The notes under the pieces: generated by a model
The model's database searches: none
Told to the model about the DNA's origin: nothing
The model's input: only the letters and a program-made list of their open reading frames with translations
In this document: one piece after another, positions 21,901 through 33,402 of the stretch
Position numbering within the stretch: the first letter of the stretch is position 1
Layout of the letters: each line of letters opens with the position of its first letter
Origin: Dysidea avara
Taxonomy: Eukaryota > Porifera > Demospongiae > Dictyoceratida > Dysideidae
Direction: 5' to 3'
DNA: 64,000 nt
Assembly (NCBI RefSeq): GCF_963678975.1
Contig: NC_089285.1
Coordinates: forward strand, 4,574,694 to 4,638,693
Position numbers and translations under genes: made by a program

Positions 21901-23623
21901 GCTAGCTACCCACCTCCTCTACTTTTCTATCTTGTAAATGTGATTCAAGAAGTAACCTGTACAACCTATATACCTGGGCGTAGGCGTAGCAAGCCAGAGT
22001 GGGGGAGAAAGAGGGCTGGAGCCTCTCTAATAATTTTCTGCTGTTAGTTTGCAAAAAGATCGAAATACTCTAATAGAACAGTCAGTTGATCTAATAGAGC
22101 AGTCATTGTGTACGTTAATTTCAGAAGGTTAAACCCTCAAAATTTTCCTATGGGGGGCATGTTCCTAGATCCCTAGAGGGATAATGCTTTGCATGTTGAC
22201 TGTGCTTGACAATTGCATAAACAGAGTCCTCCTATCTAAAAATAGTTTGCTACGACTACACGTGAGTGAAGAAGAAACCAAAGCTGAACCTGACCCTAAC
22301 GCTATTACCAAGAGTATATAATAGAAACCAAGAGTATCGAACGGGTGTATTACGCCATGATTAATGATGGATATATCACTAATTGTTCGTTTTCATTACC
22401 ATTAAGGTTTGCTGTATTTAGCCCAATTCGGCCACTAAACCAAGCGAAAACATGATAGGAGTAAAAGGGAATTGGTAAAGTTCTGGCACTGTCAAGAGGA
22501 TCCCTGAAGGCATGGCAACATGCTCATTTGTGCAACCATTGTTTTAGTGAGCTGGAGTATCTTGGGTCCTTACTACACTTTCCTTGTACAATAACTGTTC
22601 AATACTTGGTTGAATAACATGGAAAACTGGCAAACAAAGACCTGTTGCCACTTACGCATTTCAAATTACCATTTTGTGTAAACAAACAATTACTGAAATA
22701 TCCCTGTTACTTTACGCAATCATTAATCATGGGCTAATACACTGTTCGACACTCTTGGTTTCTATTATATACTCTTGGTATATGCTATGAAGGTAAATTT
22801 TGGTGAGTTTGAGACATACTATGGTTGGCACTTGCTCCAACTCTAGCTCCCCTTGGACTCATCAACCTTTATACAACTAGTGTCCTTGGGTGAGTGCCAG
22901 ATGAATAGCCTGAACAAGTAGGTGTCTGGAATCAGATGAATAGCCATTATGTTATTGTTGGATAATGTAGCTATTAGGCAGGTACTACTGTATGAGGCCC
23001 CCTTGGGTCCCATTACAAAGTGTGGTCCAGTTCCCCCACCCCTTCCTGTCGGCAGCCCTGTTTACATACATATAAAGTATTTGTACAGTTAAGATGCTAT
23101 CTGGTTATGGACGTCCTTACTTATTAATAATAATCTCTTATTAATTACCTGGAGGTGCTGGTCTTTTAGAATACAAATTGTGTGAACTAGTTTCTCGCTT
23201 CTCCAAGAGAGCAGACAGTGCATCTTTGAACTCTTCTAAATCTCCACTCGATATATAAACAAACTGAGCGATCTGAACACTGAATCACCCGTATCTATGT
23301 AACAAAACAGTACATACAGCTAGGTGATTTCACAAGTATAAAAAGTGTATAATACACAATATTAATTTGTGCTTGTATATGATACTAGTAAGCAATTATA
23401 CAGTAGACAAATAATTTGTACATTAATGCACCTTCACAAATATTCCACGTTTGTTCTCTCTCAAATCAACACGGCATTGTGTTTCTGTGTCACTCCAAAG
23501 AACACGAGTCTCTAGTTGTTTTTGGTGACGGCACTTCTCTCTTGACACTTGGCTCCGCTCATTTATCTTTTTCAAGAGACCATCAAAAATACCTGCAAGA
23601 CTTTGAACATGACTCCATTCCAT
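18911..23623 (-). CDS. Three-exon gene: PUR-like domain plus RanBP2-type zinc finger, intact copy L
   Basis: Exons 23,432-23,623 (ATG at 23,623), 23,149-23,272 and 18,911-19,248 join in phase (0, then 1) to 218 codons including TAA, all with GT-AG borders. Exon 1 ends CRVDLRENKRGIFVK and exon 2 begins IAQFVYISSGDLEEFKDALS; together these resemble a PUR repeat (compare the KENxRGxFLxIxQ and EFRDALxxL pattern of Pur-alpha), suggesting a single-stranded nucleic-acid-binding fold. Exon 3 carries CDHCGRLNNGDDQSCAHC, which fits the RanBP2 zinc finger spacing C-x2-C-x3-N-x6-C-x2-C, then KTARWMKIKKR and a Ser/Thr-rich tail. The zinc-finger call is firmer than the PUR call. The large second intron holds transposons (20.25, 22.3 kb). 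Broken copies lie at 35.1 kb (exon 1 only) and 60.0-64.0 kb. Confidence 0.65.
19380..19960. mobile_element. Dispersed repeat shared with 39.3-39.75 kb
   Basis: GCAGTATTGGTTAGGTA, TTTCTACTGACTG and GCGTAACTCAATAACAGC occur here and, with small changes, at 39.42-39.57 kb in the same orientation. The tail (CCTCCTTTGTGTCCCATT) is the reverse of sequence in the 5.0- and 18.0-kb elements. It lies inside the second intron of the zinc-finger gene. No coding capacity was recognised. Confidence 0.5.
20252..21378 (+). mobile_element. 1.1-kb foldback-headed element, copy 2 (core type 1)
   Basis: Absent from the matching place in R (63.75 kb). The head palindrome 20,275-20,530 has arms AGGGATCAAGTGATAAAAAC and GTTTTTATCGCTTGATCCCT with an ATTACAACATAGCTTTGTGG core. 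The tail ends CGATCCCTACTTAAACAGTA as in the copy at 560-1646. The shared peptide-like stretch reads DKRKGKAQKADTRRNPKR. Confidence 0.75.
21829..21915 (-). repeat. tRNA-derived SINE-like sequence (L)
   Basis: The minus strand carries CACAGTTGGTACTACACTG (A-box-like) and GGTCCATGGTTCTAACCC (B-box-like) at tRNA-like spacing. The same sequence lies on the plus strand in R at 63,208-63,290. No complete cloverleaf with acceptor stem was found, so I call it a relic, not a tRNA gene. Confidence 0.45.
22306..22780. mobile_element. TIR element with doubled ACCAAGAGT ends (L)
   Basis: Ends TACCAAGAGTATATAATAG and CTATTATATACTCTTGGTA. The ACCAAGAGT word is repeated about 20 bp inside each end. TIRs extend roughly 75 bp (TTAATGATGG, CCATTAAGG). 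The R copy is at 61,904-62,465. Confidence 0.8.
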
Positions 23624-23663
23624 TTTGATAGTACGTGGCTATAATCAACAACAACAAACAGCA

Positions 23664-24098
23664 ATATAAAAATCTATATGCATGTCAGATATGCATATTT
23701 GAAACTTATTTAATAGTTTTAAATATAAGAAAAGCCAATTCTTCCTCACAGTGTTGTGATTAGTGTTGGGCGATATTCCCTTTCTGATAATCTAGATTAC
23801 CATTTTAAAAATAATTTCGATTTTCGATTAAATCTCGATATCTGGTTAACTGAAGTATGCAATGTACCTCTCTGCATCAAAACATTCAGCAAGGTCTCCA
23901 TCAATCATGATGGTAGTTTTGTTTGCCAACAAGCTCAAATTCTCAGTATGCCAAGCCCTTTCTACGACCAAAAAAACTTTCACAAGACCAAATCTATTAA
24001 GGATGGGGTAAAACTAATCTGCGCTATTGTCATGCTCCACCTGCTTATTGCAACAAAATTGATGTTTGTTATTTGACAAGATGTAAAATGGATTAGTG
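23664..24098. other. L-specific replacement segment
   Basis: M (35,370-35,705) and R (59,580-59,915) share one sequence here, while L has different sequence beginning GTGTTGGGCGATATTCC, followed by AT-rich TCGATTTTCGATTAAATC. It may be a transposon that replaced the original DNA. It lies just upstream of exon 1 of the zinc-finger gene, so the L copy has a different promoter region from M and R. Confidence 0.5.
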
Positions 24099-24414
24099 AC
24101 CAATATCCACTATGGCACCACAGTGTTACTGTTGCAAACACTAGCAGGCAGTGGCGGAGGATGTGGGGGTGGGGTGTGATAGGGGTGTGTGACCAGAATG
24201 TATAGATTAGGGGCCCCAGAAGCTGTACCTATTTTCACGATGTCTCAAAGTTCATCAGAATTAATTCTATACATACAATTTGAAGCATTTTCAACTAAAA
24301 CACCAACTTTTTAACTCTAAATACGCTACAGTGTATTTGAAGTCAATAAAAACCTTTTGTGACAAAGTTTTTAGCTGTTGACTACAGTACAAAACAACCT
24401 TTAGGCAGTTGGAA

Positions 24415-24485
24415 ATACTTGGTACAGGTGTAACACATCCACTCTTAAAGTGAAAGGTCAGTGGTTTAATTCCCGCTGTAGGCAA
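24415..24485 (+). repeat. tRNA-like SINE relic (L)
   Basis: CTTGGTACAGGTGTAACAC, a CACT/AGTG stem and GGTCAGTGGTTTAATTCCC (B-box-like) followed by GTAGGCA. Copies are at 35,995-36,067 (+) and about 59,214-59,283 (-). No pairing 5' acceptor strand is visible. Confidence 0.45.
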
Positions 24486-25117
24486 GTACTTTTTAGGATC
24501 ATATTTTTATGAAGCACTTTGACTACTCTATTAGGGTATTTTAGTATTCTATTAGAATATATCAATCTTTTTTAGCCCCACTCCAATTTCGGCAAGATAT
24601 TCTAAGGGTAGCTATGTATATAGACCCCCCTCAGCAGACCGAGGGACAGCTTCAGCCCCCACCACCTATGCCTACAGGTATTGCAGCGAATCTTCTATGA
24701 TGAAAAATAAGCACTGTGCATTACATACATGTAAGTCTGTTCATCTAAATAAACTAGTAGATTATGAGTTACTATATTGTTGAAGCCCAAATGAATGATT
24801 TTGTGATTTCAGTGTGCCAAGCCAGCGTACTGAAAATGATGGTTGTTTAGCATAGTATCTTGCCTATAGGGCAAGAGCGTCACCACGTTTGTGGATTTTG
24901 GATTCAAACAAACATGCAATAGAGAAAAACTGACAGTTTTTAAACATCACATTGTCTGTAAACAACACCAAAGGTCAAATCTGAGGTGGTTTGTCATATG
25001 CAAACTTTGCCAAGTTTCCTGCTTTTATCCAAAAGTACACAAAAACGGTCTATTTAAAATGCTTAGAACCCCAACTATTTGTAAGTATAGTATCTAACAA
25101 TCATTCAAATATGTATA

Positions 25118-25486
25118 AGTTGAGCTGGATCCTGAAAAACAGCTAAAAATTAAAAGTGGATTTTTTCACATGAGAGTAAACATTTCAACCAATCAGATGA
25201 TTAACGGCGACAGCAAAGGTGTCAACAACAGACATGTGCGGTTTGGTTCCATTACAAGTTCGAGAAAGGGCTGTAATGGACATAACATTTTATGGCTTCC
25301 CATAGCAAATGTAAAGTGAAGATTTTGACTGGCTGTAAATATTATGTTAGACTTTTGAACGAAAAGATTTAAAAATAGTTTTAGCGGATCAAGCAGTACT
25401 ACAAATGAGCCAAATTTCAAGATCATCTGTAATTGCATCATCCATGAGTTATTAAATGTTTTTGAGGATCCAGCTCAATAGGTACA
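25118..25486. mobile_element. TIR element with TTGAGCTGGATCCT ends
   Basis: Ends TTGAGCTGGATCCTGAAAAA and TTTTTGAGGATCCAGCTCAA. Also at about 36.70-37.05 kb (M) and 58.22-58.59 kb (R), so it was present before the duplications. No ORF was recognised. Confidence 0.65.
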
Positions 25487-26389
25487 CGCTGTACCATAGT
25501 AATTATCCCCTATAATATATTACATACAATTATTATTATTATAATAAGGCCAGGCAAAGTAGATTGCTAGTTTCTCATCAGCCACTTCCTCATTTTGATG
25601 CAGGCGGGCAGTCATTGAAGCACACAAAATCACAACAACGGTAGGCTAGCCATTTCTGTCACTACAAGGATTATAAAAAGAGCCTTGAAGCTATACATTT
25701 TACTACCTTCCCTAAGAAGAAAAAATTAGCTGAAAATGATAGTAATTGTTTTTAAGGTTTACTGCTTCTCACTGGTGGAATGCAATACCATCCGACTTCC
25801 ATCCTACTATCACAGACCTCCATACCAGCAATTCCACCATGATTGTACTTTGGAGGTTCCAGGTACAAGGCACAGCACTAACTAATGGTATTTCCCTCAA
25901 GATTTTGTTGCTATAGAAGCCTTTAAAGCAAAAACTATAAATAGAATGACCTCACTTCCTTCCGTTAACTGCCGGTTTGAGTTGCGAACAAGAAGTTGTC
26001 AAATATGTATACAATGTATAGTGTATCAACTCCATGCAGACACACAATGTAATCACAGAGTTGATATGAAAGTGGAGGTTATTCCATCCTTGATACCATC
26101 GATAAGGCGAACACATGTAGACTCTATGTATTTTTGTAATTTGTGACATGAATCTCTATTTGCTTGAAATCCACCTGTACTTCGAAATTAAAATCTATGA
26201 AATTCAGATTTTACTGTTCCTACGAAAATGTCTGGTTCAAAAATAACCAGCTATATGGTAGTATATCAGTTGACAAACAATATAATTGTATCTTTATTGA
26301 TTCTGGTTGTAATTCTATTTCTCCAGAAGACTGAGTTATAAGTGGAGTAATTAACAGCCACTGGCGAGGCAATCAGCTCGATCAGAGTA

Positions 26390-26675
<286 letters not shown>

Positions 26676-27912
26676 CGGCATTGATTCCCAACAATGGCCA
26701 TTATGGATAGTTTACTGCACTCACAAATCAAGGGGGAGGCACTATATATTCTGTACTCTGATCTTCGTCCTCGGTCAAAACAAAAGTCAAGTAAGAAATT
26801 TGCAGTAGGTCAAAAGACAGGTAAAAGGTATACCACAATTGGTACTTTTACAGTTACAACATAACTGTATTTTTATGAAAATATGCAAGAATTTGGTCAA
26901 GAGTCAAGCATGGATTTTAGCAAAGGGTCAAGGCATTTTTCTTTTTACTTTGATCCAGGACGAAAATTGGAGTACAGGGTATATGGAGTATCACCCCCTT
27001 GCAAGTGTCATTCTGTGATGCTTGTGAGAGCCTAAGTGAGAGCCTAAGTGAGATGTGATCTGTGTACATGACAAGAGGCGCAAAGTTGCTTGAGTAAATA
27101 AAAATTAGCTTCATTAGTTGGTTTGTCAATACCAATTTAACACTCCTGGAGCTGGCCTTTATTCCCGGATTTTGGGAGCCTGGAGATCCACCAGACCTTT
27201 TTCAAGGGGGTGTCATGTCGGCTCATGCTGTAGGTAGATCTGCGACTACGGTCAAAGTCTTGATCAGGGAAAATTTCACCTTGACCTTTGACTTGCAGCA
27301 TTTATTGTCTTTGACCTATGACTTGAGCATTTCTTGTCTAACTTTTGACCTCCACTTATTTCTCTATTTTCCTATACACACCTGCACTTGTAACCTAGTA
27401 TAATATTTTTAGTGCGTGCTACCAGCAGCCAGGAGAGAAAAAATCATTATAATTACGGCAAAATTTCTGTTGGAGCTTTAAAACATCTTCATGGAGATCC
27501 TTACTTCTTGTGAATTACGTATAATCCCGTAAACTTGATAATTCTACGTATAGTTTTCGATTGTGGGTTTCGAACCTTCCGTATCGTCTTGACCCACTGT
27601 AAGAGCTATTTTGTGGCTTTGACCGTTGACTTAGAGTTTGACTGTAGTCGCAGATCGACCTACAGCAAGACCCTGAGTGACACCCCCTTGCTTTTTCCTC
27701 TCCCACACACAAAGCCATTTGGGTATATACAAGACTATCAATATTACGCTCATAATCACGTACCTCATCTCCGGCACAGATTTTGATAAACGTTTCTTTC
27801 TTTGATATGGCTGCTTCGATTTTCATCCCGAAATCCAATTCCTTCCTTCCCATTTATCTATATCCTGTACAGGTGCGAAAGATAAGCACAAGTTAAATAT
27901 ATACATTGTGTT

Positions 27913-28500
27913 AAGCCCTAAACTAGAAAAAGTACAAAGGAAAGCAGCAATATTGTAGTGATTTTTCAATGTATTTTAGTGTCACTAACATGTTAAATGG
28001 GATGCGGTGGACAATCTGTTATTCCCCAGCTCAACAGTATGCCTGTGAAGTAGGGAGTCAGAGACCTGTAATTGAGGACTGCTGAATACAGAAAAAAATC
28101 CCAGGTCAGGCAGTGACTTAGCTGCAAGTGCCTGAGGAGCCACACAACCTGATCTGGGATTTCCCCTGCATTCTGCCAGTACATCTTGACTTCTCATTTT
28201 TTTTTCTTTATGGGTCAACTTATTAGGCAACTACCCCTCTAGGGACCTGAGCCTGTACGACACTTTAGTTAGAAGGGAATCAGGGATGGATAAAATTGTT
28301 AATCTTGTTGAAACTGAAACAGGGAACTCACTCATCAGGAATAATTTACTTACCCGAGGACATTAATTGATTCAAGCAACCATTTTAGAGCCACAGATAT
28401 CTCATTTAAAATATTCCTTTTACCCAGATGCAATTAAATTGTGGAACAAATTACCAGATATTGCAATTAATTGTACAATATTACAAAACTAAAGATTTAA
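27913..28500 (+). pseudogene. LINE 3' part, inverted piece (L)
   Basis: Plus-strand pieces LEKVQRKAAIL (27,925), VTNMLNGMRWT (27,985), NYPSRDLSLYDTLVRRESG (28,230) and SFYPDAIKLWNKLPD (28,412) are typical of the end of a non-LTR retrotransposon ORF2. In M the same pieces are continuous and collinear with the RT segment, so here they sit in an inverted block. Frames are broken. Confidence 0.7.
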
Positions 28501-28547
28501 TGATTAGCTAATATTTGCACACAGCTAATGCCACACCTTTATATGTA

Positions 28548-28611
28548 GTCTGGCGCCGCCCGCCCTTCGCAAAAGAATACTTTTTGCGAAGGGGCGGGCG
28601 GCGCCAGACGA
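28548..28611. mobile_element. 64-bp GC-rich hairpin with 11-bp direct repeats
   Basis: GTCTGGCGCCGCCCGCCC pairs with GGGCGGGCGGCGCCAGAC around CTTCGCAAAAG-type arms. CTTTATATGTA lies on both sides (28,537-28,547 and 28,612-28,622) and looks like an 11-bp target duplication. Copies are at about 41,690-41,745 and 55,039-55,102. It interrupts the LINE remnant in all three modules. Confidence 0.7.
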
Positions 28612-28767
28612 CTTTATATGTACGTTTACACTCGCTTTTTGATTTTCAAGAATTACTGAAAACCAGGGGGATTTTTTTTATATACATATTATCGTCACTC
28701 AGTGAAAATCGAAGAATGCCTAGAAGTGAGTAGCACTCTGAAGAGCACACCCTCAAGTTATCAATAT

Positions 28768-28990
28768 TAGTCAGAGTGTGGGGTGACCAAACTACACAGG
28801 CATACTGTAATAAGGGTCACACTAAAGAATGGTAGAATCTTTCCCTTACACTTGTTGATCACTATCTCAAATTGCACAGCAGATATGCTTGGACATTTTT
28901 TTGTTGTATACAGAAGTAACGTGGAAGTTTCAAGAAAATGTTTCATCAATATAAATTCCCAAGTACTTGGCTTGTGGATCTTAAATACCA
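28768..28990 (-). pseudogene. LINE RT fragment (L)
   Basis: Minus-strand, frame-broken matches to the end of a LINE RT domain: YLGIYIDETF, HVTSVYNK, GKILPFFSVTLITVCLCSLV. Copies are in M (42,800-43,025, -) and R (54,670-54,890, +). In M it continues directly into the ORF2 end. Confidence 0.65.
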
Positions 28991-29728
28991 CAAGCACTTG
29001 TGCTGTGGTATTTACACTTGCTTGACCTTCAGCACTTGTGCTGTGAAGTCTAATAAAATAAATAAATAAAATACACTATGGCTGACACGGATGGGTAGAA
29101 ATACGTATCCACGCACTGCCCAAACGATTATGTTATTGATCATTCGTCTCATTTAGTAACTGTCAACTAGTCGAAACTTAGCAACTACACTGAGCCAAGC
29201 CTAACCTGTAAACTCAAACCCATAACTAAACAATCAACGTCGCCCAATATAATGAAAGTAATATCTTTGAGCTGGTTGGGCATCAAAGCCATGAGCAGGT
29301 ACTATCTTGAATGGCAATATGCAGGTTAAACCGTAAGCAGTGCCTTTGAACGCCCACACAAAAGTGGTATACGTATAATAAGGACACTATAAAACCATAG
29401 TACATATTTACTATAAGATATGTACTGCATTGTACCTACCTGTCATTCAATGGTTTCTGGCCAGTGGATGGTTGCCATAGGAACAGTGTGAAGTCATTAG
29501 ATCCAGACACAAGCAGTTCTTCACTGATCACTTCCTAATACGGTAATAACCAATGTACTATCAGTACCTATTACTGGTACTCACCTTCACTGGTGGAGGT
29601 CACCTGTGTAGAGTAGAGATTCAAATTAGCAACACATTAAATAATGTCATTACGTGAGGGGCTAGAAAATCAAGAGCCTTCTCCATATACTATACAATAC
29701 CAAAATGGCTTCTAGAAACTTCACAGAT

Positions 29729-30378
29729 ACCGTATAGTGGGAAATTTTCGAAAGGTCAAATTTTCAAAAACGAGTGCTTGATGGTAAGTTCGAAAAAATA
29801 TATTTGATACAGTTTCTCTCTGCCATTACCACGTCGCACTGTAGATAAGACAGATTTATGAACCTAACTGGAGGAAGCTAACAATTGTTGTATTGATCAC
29901 GTGTATGTAGCTACAGTAGAATTTACTACTTTGATTGTTCAGTATAGACAAAGGCCGTGGTAGAATTGTGTCTAGCTACTTATTCCTCCTTTGTGGCTTG
30001 AACCATATTGTTTGGTAGACTATACATGGCTTTAATCCACTGAGTGGCCTGCAGATTGAGCCATCACTAGTTAGCGCTTTTCATCACTTCCAGATATTCA
30101 CTATCATTTCACTCAGGCTGGAATAATAATTTTCTCGAGCTCTTAGGCTTCAAGACTTATGGTGACACTCATGGTGTAGCTTGCATCGTGTTTGCCAGTG
30201 GCCTAGTACCTATAGTTAGCTAACTGATAAAGTAGAAAACATGCAGCACTTACCCTTGTTTATAGTTTGATAGGTGCTTTTTCTGGTAAGCAAATTACAT
30301 AAATATGTTACTGAAAAGGCATTGTCGTTCCGAATTTTTTGAATATTTAACCTTTCAAAAATTTCCCTTTATACAGAT
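29729..30378. mobile_element. TIR element (GTATAGTGGGAAATTTTCGAA ends) in NLE1 intron B
   Basis: Left end TACCGTATAGTGGGAAATT and right end AATTTCCCTTTATACAGATA (imperfect inverted), about 45-bp TIRs. Also in C (46,317-47,266, enlarged by a nested insertion) and R (53,275-53,930). Copy A lacks it. Just outside it, 30,408-30,480 is a short hairpin (AAATTTGG and CCAAATTAAATTT words). Confidence 0.65.
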
Positions 30379-31281
30379 ATGTATGAGGTCTCTGATACTG
30401 TACATCAATTAAATTTGGTGGTGAACTAAATTTGGTGACTTGGTGATTTGTCACTAAACCGCCAAATTAAATTTTCTTCAATATTATTTTGATACCTTGG
30501 GTCCAAGCTTTCGATACCAGTTGCAGAAGTAGGTTTCGACATCCCAAGTGTGACTTCGTGGATACTACTTAAATACACCTTTAAATTATCACATGCAAAT
30601 GGGTGTGGATTACAGACTAGACTAGATAATAGATACTAAAAAACTCATACTTGAATAGTGGGCATGGCTCCACGTAAGCTTGCAGGTAGCAAGACATGAA
30701 TTCGTGTGCAGCCATTGATAAATGGGTGAGGCTCTACGTATGCCTACAGACAGCAAATGATCATGATAAGTGGGTGTGACCCATGACTGCAGAAGGACCT
30801 GGATTTTCTTTAAAGCAGATCAGATCCAGACCTGTCCCATGAAAACGACTCTGCCAGACTCATGCATGCAGTGACTGAATCCATAATATTTCAGCACAAA
30901 AAGGATTGTACGCTACAACACGCACCTTACACCACTCGTGTGCACCGCCAATTTTTCAGTGACAGCATTTTGCCAAATTACATTTTTGCCAACTGCAATT
31001 TTATAGCAAATCACCAAATATCAGTTTTGCCAATATTTGTTGTTATACGGTAGGGCATACAACATTACTAGCCAGAGAACTACTACACAATACCTTCTGG
31101 TTTGTCATTAGCTGATTCATATGGTCTCGTCCTTAACACATAGTCAGTGTTAAGACACCTGACAGGAGCTCACATGATCCAGTTACTACTACATGTACAC
31201 CACTAACCCAGTGACCATGTCCTGATAGTGTCCTACATAACATAATATTCCTATGGAAGATGATGGAATTCTGCTTTGTGG

Positions 31282-31639
31282 TAGGGATGTCACGATAGTC
31301 GTGACATATGACATGTCGTGACATAAAGTGATATGACATAGGCTTCTTTGTCGTGACATAAATATCTCCAAATAATGCACACTTTTCCATTCATATTGAT
31401 CAAATTTGATGCAATAAATATGAGAAAATTGACAAGTAAGTACAAGCAATGCTGGTTGTTTGTTGATGTCATAGTTAATATAGCTGATGTTTAAGCTGAT
31501 ATTATTGCATATTTGAATCAAAATAGCTATACAGTTTCATAAGTAACAGCTTCAGTTGTGAAACTTTAAGAATTGCTTATGCCGTGACATAAACCTCTAT
31601 GACATGTGACATAAAAATTTCTATGTCGTGGCATCCCTA
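31282..31639. mobile_element. 358-bp hAT-type MITE, 8-bp TSD (copy B)
   Basis: Ends TAGGGATGTCACGA and TCGTGGCATCCCTA; flanks CTTTGTGG on both sides. The same insertion is in copy C (48,188-48,555) and absent from copy A, which retains an empty site near 1838 (AATGTGGGTATGG). Confidence 0.92.
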
Positions 31640-31885
31640 CTTTGTGGGTACGGATAATACATGTACACACACATGCACAAACATACATACACACTCACTC
31701 ACACACACACATGCACACACTCACTCACACACACACATCACGGTCTCTCCACACTTCACAGTCCTATCTTGTGATGAGGTATATATCAGTCCCTCTCCAC
31801 CCCATTGTACACAAGTCACTGACTGACTGTGACCAGTTAATATCATCACTGAATGAGCCAGCCTTGTATCCCATATGTGAACTGT

Positions 31886-32782
31886 ACTATCCTATAGTGT
31901 GGAGTACATACACTACTATCCTATAGTGTGGAGTACATACACTACTATCCTATAGTGTGGAGTACATACACTACTATCCTATAGTGTGGAGTACATACAC
32001 TACCATCCTATAGTGTGGAGTACATACACTACTATCCTATAGTGTGGAGTACATACACTACTATCCTATAGTGTGGAGTACATACACTACCATCCTATAG
32101 TGTGGAGTACATACACTACTATCCTATAGTGTGGAGTACATACACTACTATCCTATAGTGTGGAGTACATACACTACTATCCTATAGTGTGGAGTACATA
32201 CACTACCATCCTATAGTGTGGAGTACATACACTACTATCCTATAGTGTGGAGTACATACACTACTATCCTATAGTGTGGAGTACATACACTACTATCCTA
32301 TAGTGTGGAGTACATACACTACCATCCTATAGTGTGGAGTACATACACTACTATCCTATAGTGTGGAGTACATACACTACTATCCTATAGTGTGGAGTAC
32401 ATACACTACTATCCTATAGTGTGGAGTACATACACTACTATCCTATAGTGTGGAGTACATACATTATTATCCTATAGTGTGGAGTACATACACTACTATC
32501 CTATAGTGTGGAGTACATACACTACTATCCTATAGTGTGGAGTACATACTCTACTATCCTATAGTGTGTAGTACATACACTACCATCCTATAGTGTGGAG
32601 TACATACACTACTATCCTATAGTGTGGAGTACATACACTACTATCCTATAGTGTGGAGTACATACACTACTATCCTATAGTGTGGAGTACATACACTACC
32701 ATCCTATAGTGTGGAGTACATACACTACCATCCTATAGTGTGGAGTACATACACTACCATCCTATAGTGTGGAGTACATATA
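31886..32782. repeat. 26-bp minisatellite B (about 34 units)
   Basis: Same unit as at 2198-2772. It abuts the remaining CAGGATCC of the lost 37-nt exon on its right and the real acceptor (at 31,892) on its left. Units are more uniform than in A. Confidence 0.95.
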
Positions 32783-33402
32783 CAGGATCCCTAACACGAA
32801 TTATGTACCATAAAATATTATGTAATTATCAATGCAAAATATAGTGTATACAAGCACAGGCTGTTATGATCGCAGTACACAAAGTGTTATAACTACCAAC
32901 ACAATTAATGATAAATGTACGCAAGGACCAAAAGTCGAAAGCAAGCATAAAGCTTGTACAGCTTCTAGAATAAAATGTTACAGTGGTTGTTACATGTAGA
33001 CCTACATGTAGCTAATTGACTATACTTTCCATTGGCATCACAATAAAAGCTAATGGAGGTAAAAGCTAAGTCCACACTGATCATTTCCAACAGTTTGACT
33101 TCACATTTACAAGTCCCATACAATTCAGTCTCACAACTATATGCAGAACGTCTATATATGGTCTGTATATGAGCATACTTACTGATACATTGGTCTCCAT
33201 GACAACCATGTTATCTACTGTCTGTGGCCAGTTAGGAATTTCCCCAATTGTTTACCAGTCCATATACACACCTGTAGATTGTATGATAAACTGATAACAA
33301 TTGTATCGTGGTGTGTAGAAGAGAAATTTTCACATAAGTATTGGATATGTCTCACACTATGTAGTAGTGTTGTATTAACATACTGTGTATAACTGTGTAG
33401 TA

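Noticed and set aside
24415..24485. Functional tRNA gene
   Set aside because: B box is good but no pairing acceptor stem and the anticodon stem-loop is irregular; multiple decayed copies point to a SINE relic.
29580..29610. 19-nt micro-exon (GTGACCTCCACCAGTGAAG) of NLE1
   Set aside because: It has AG and GT borders and would fit the PPPVKEVISEE reading, but the joined phase from the upstream exon gives TGA; kept only as a candidate.
31886..32782. CRISPR-like array of 26-bp repeats
   Set aside because: Units are contiguous with no spacers and the genome is eukaryotic.
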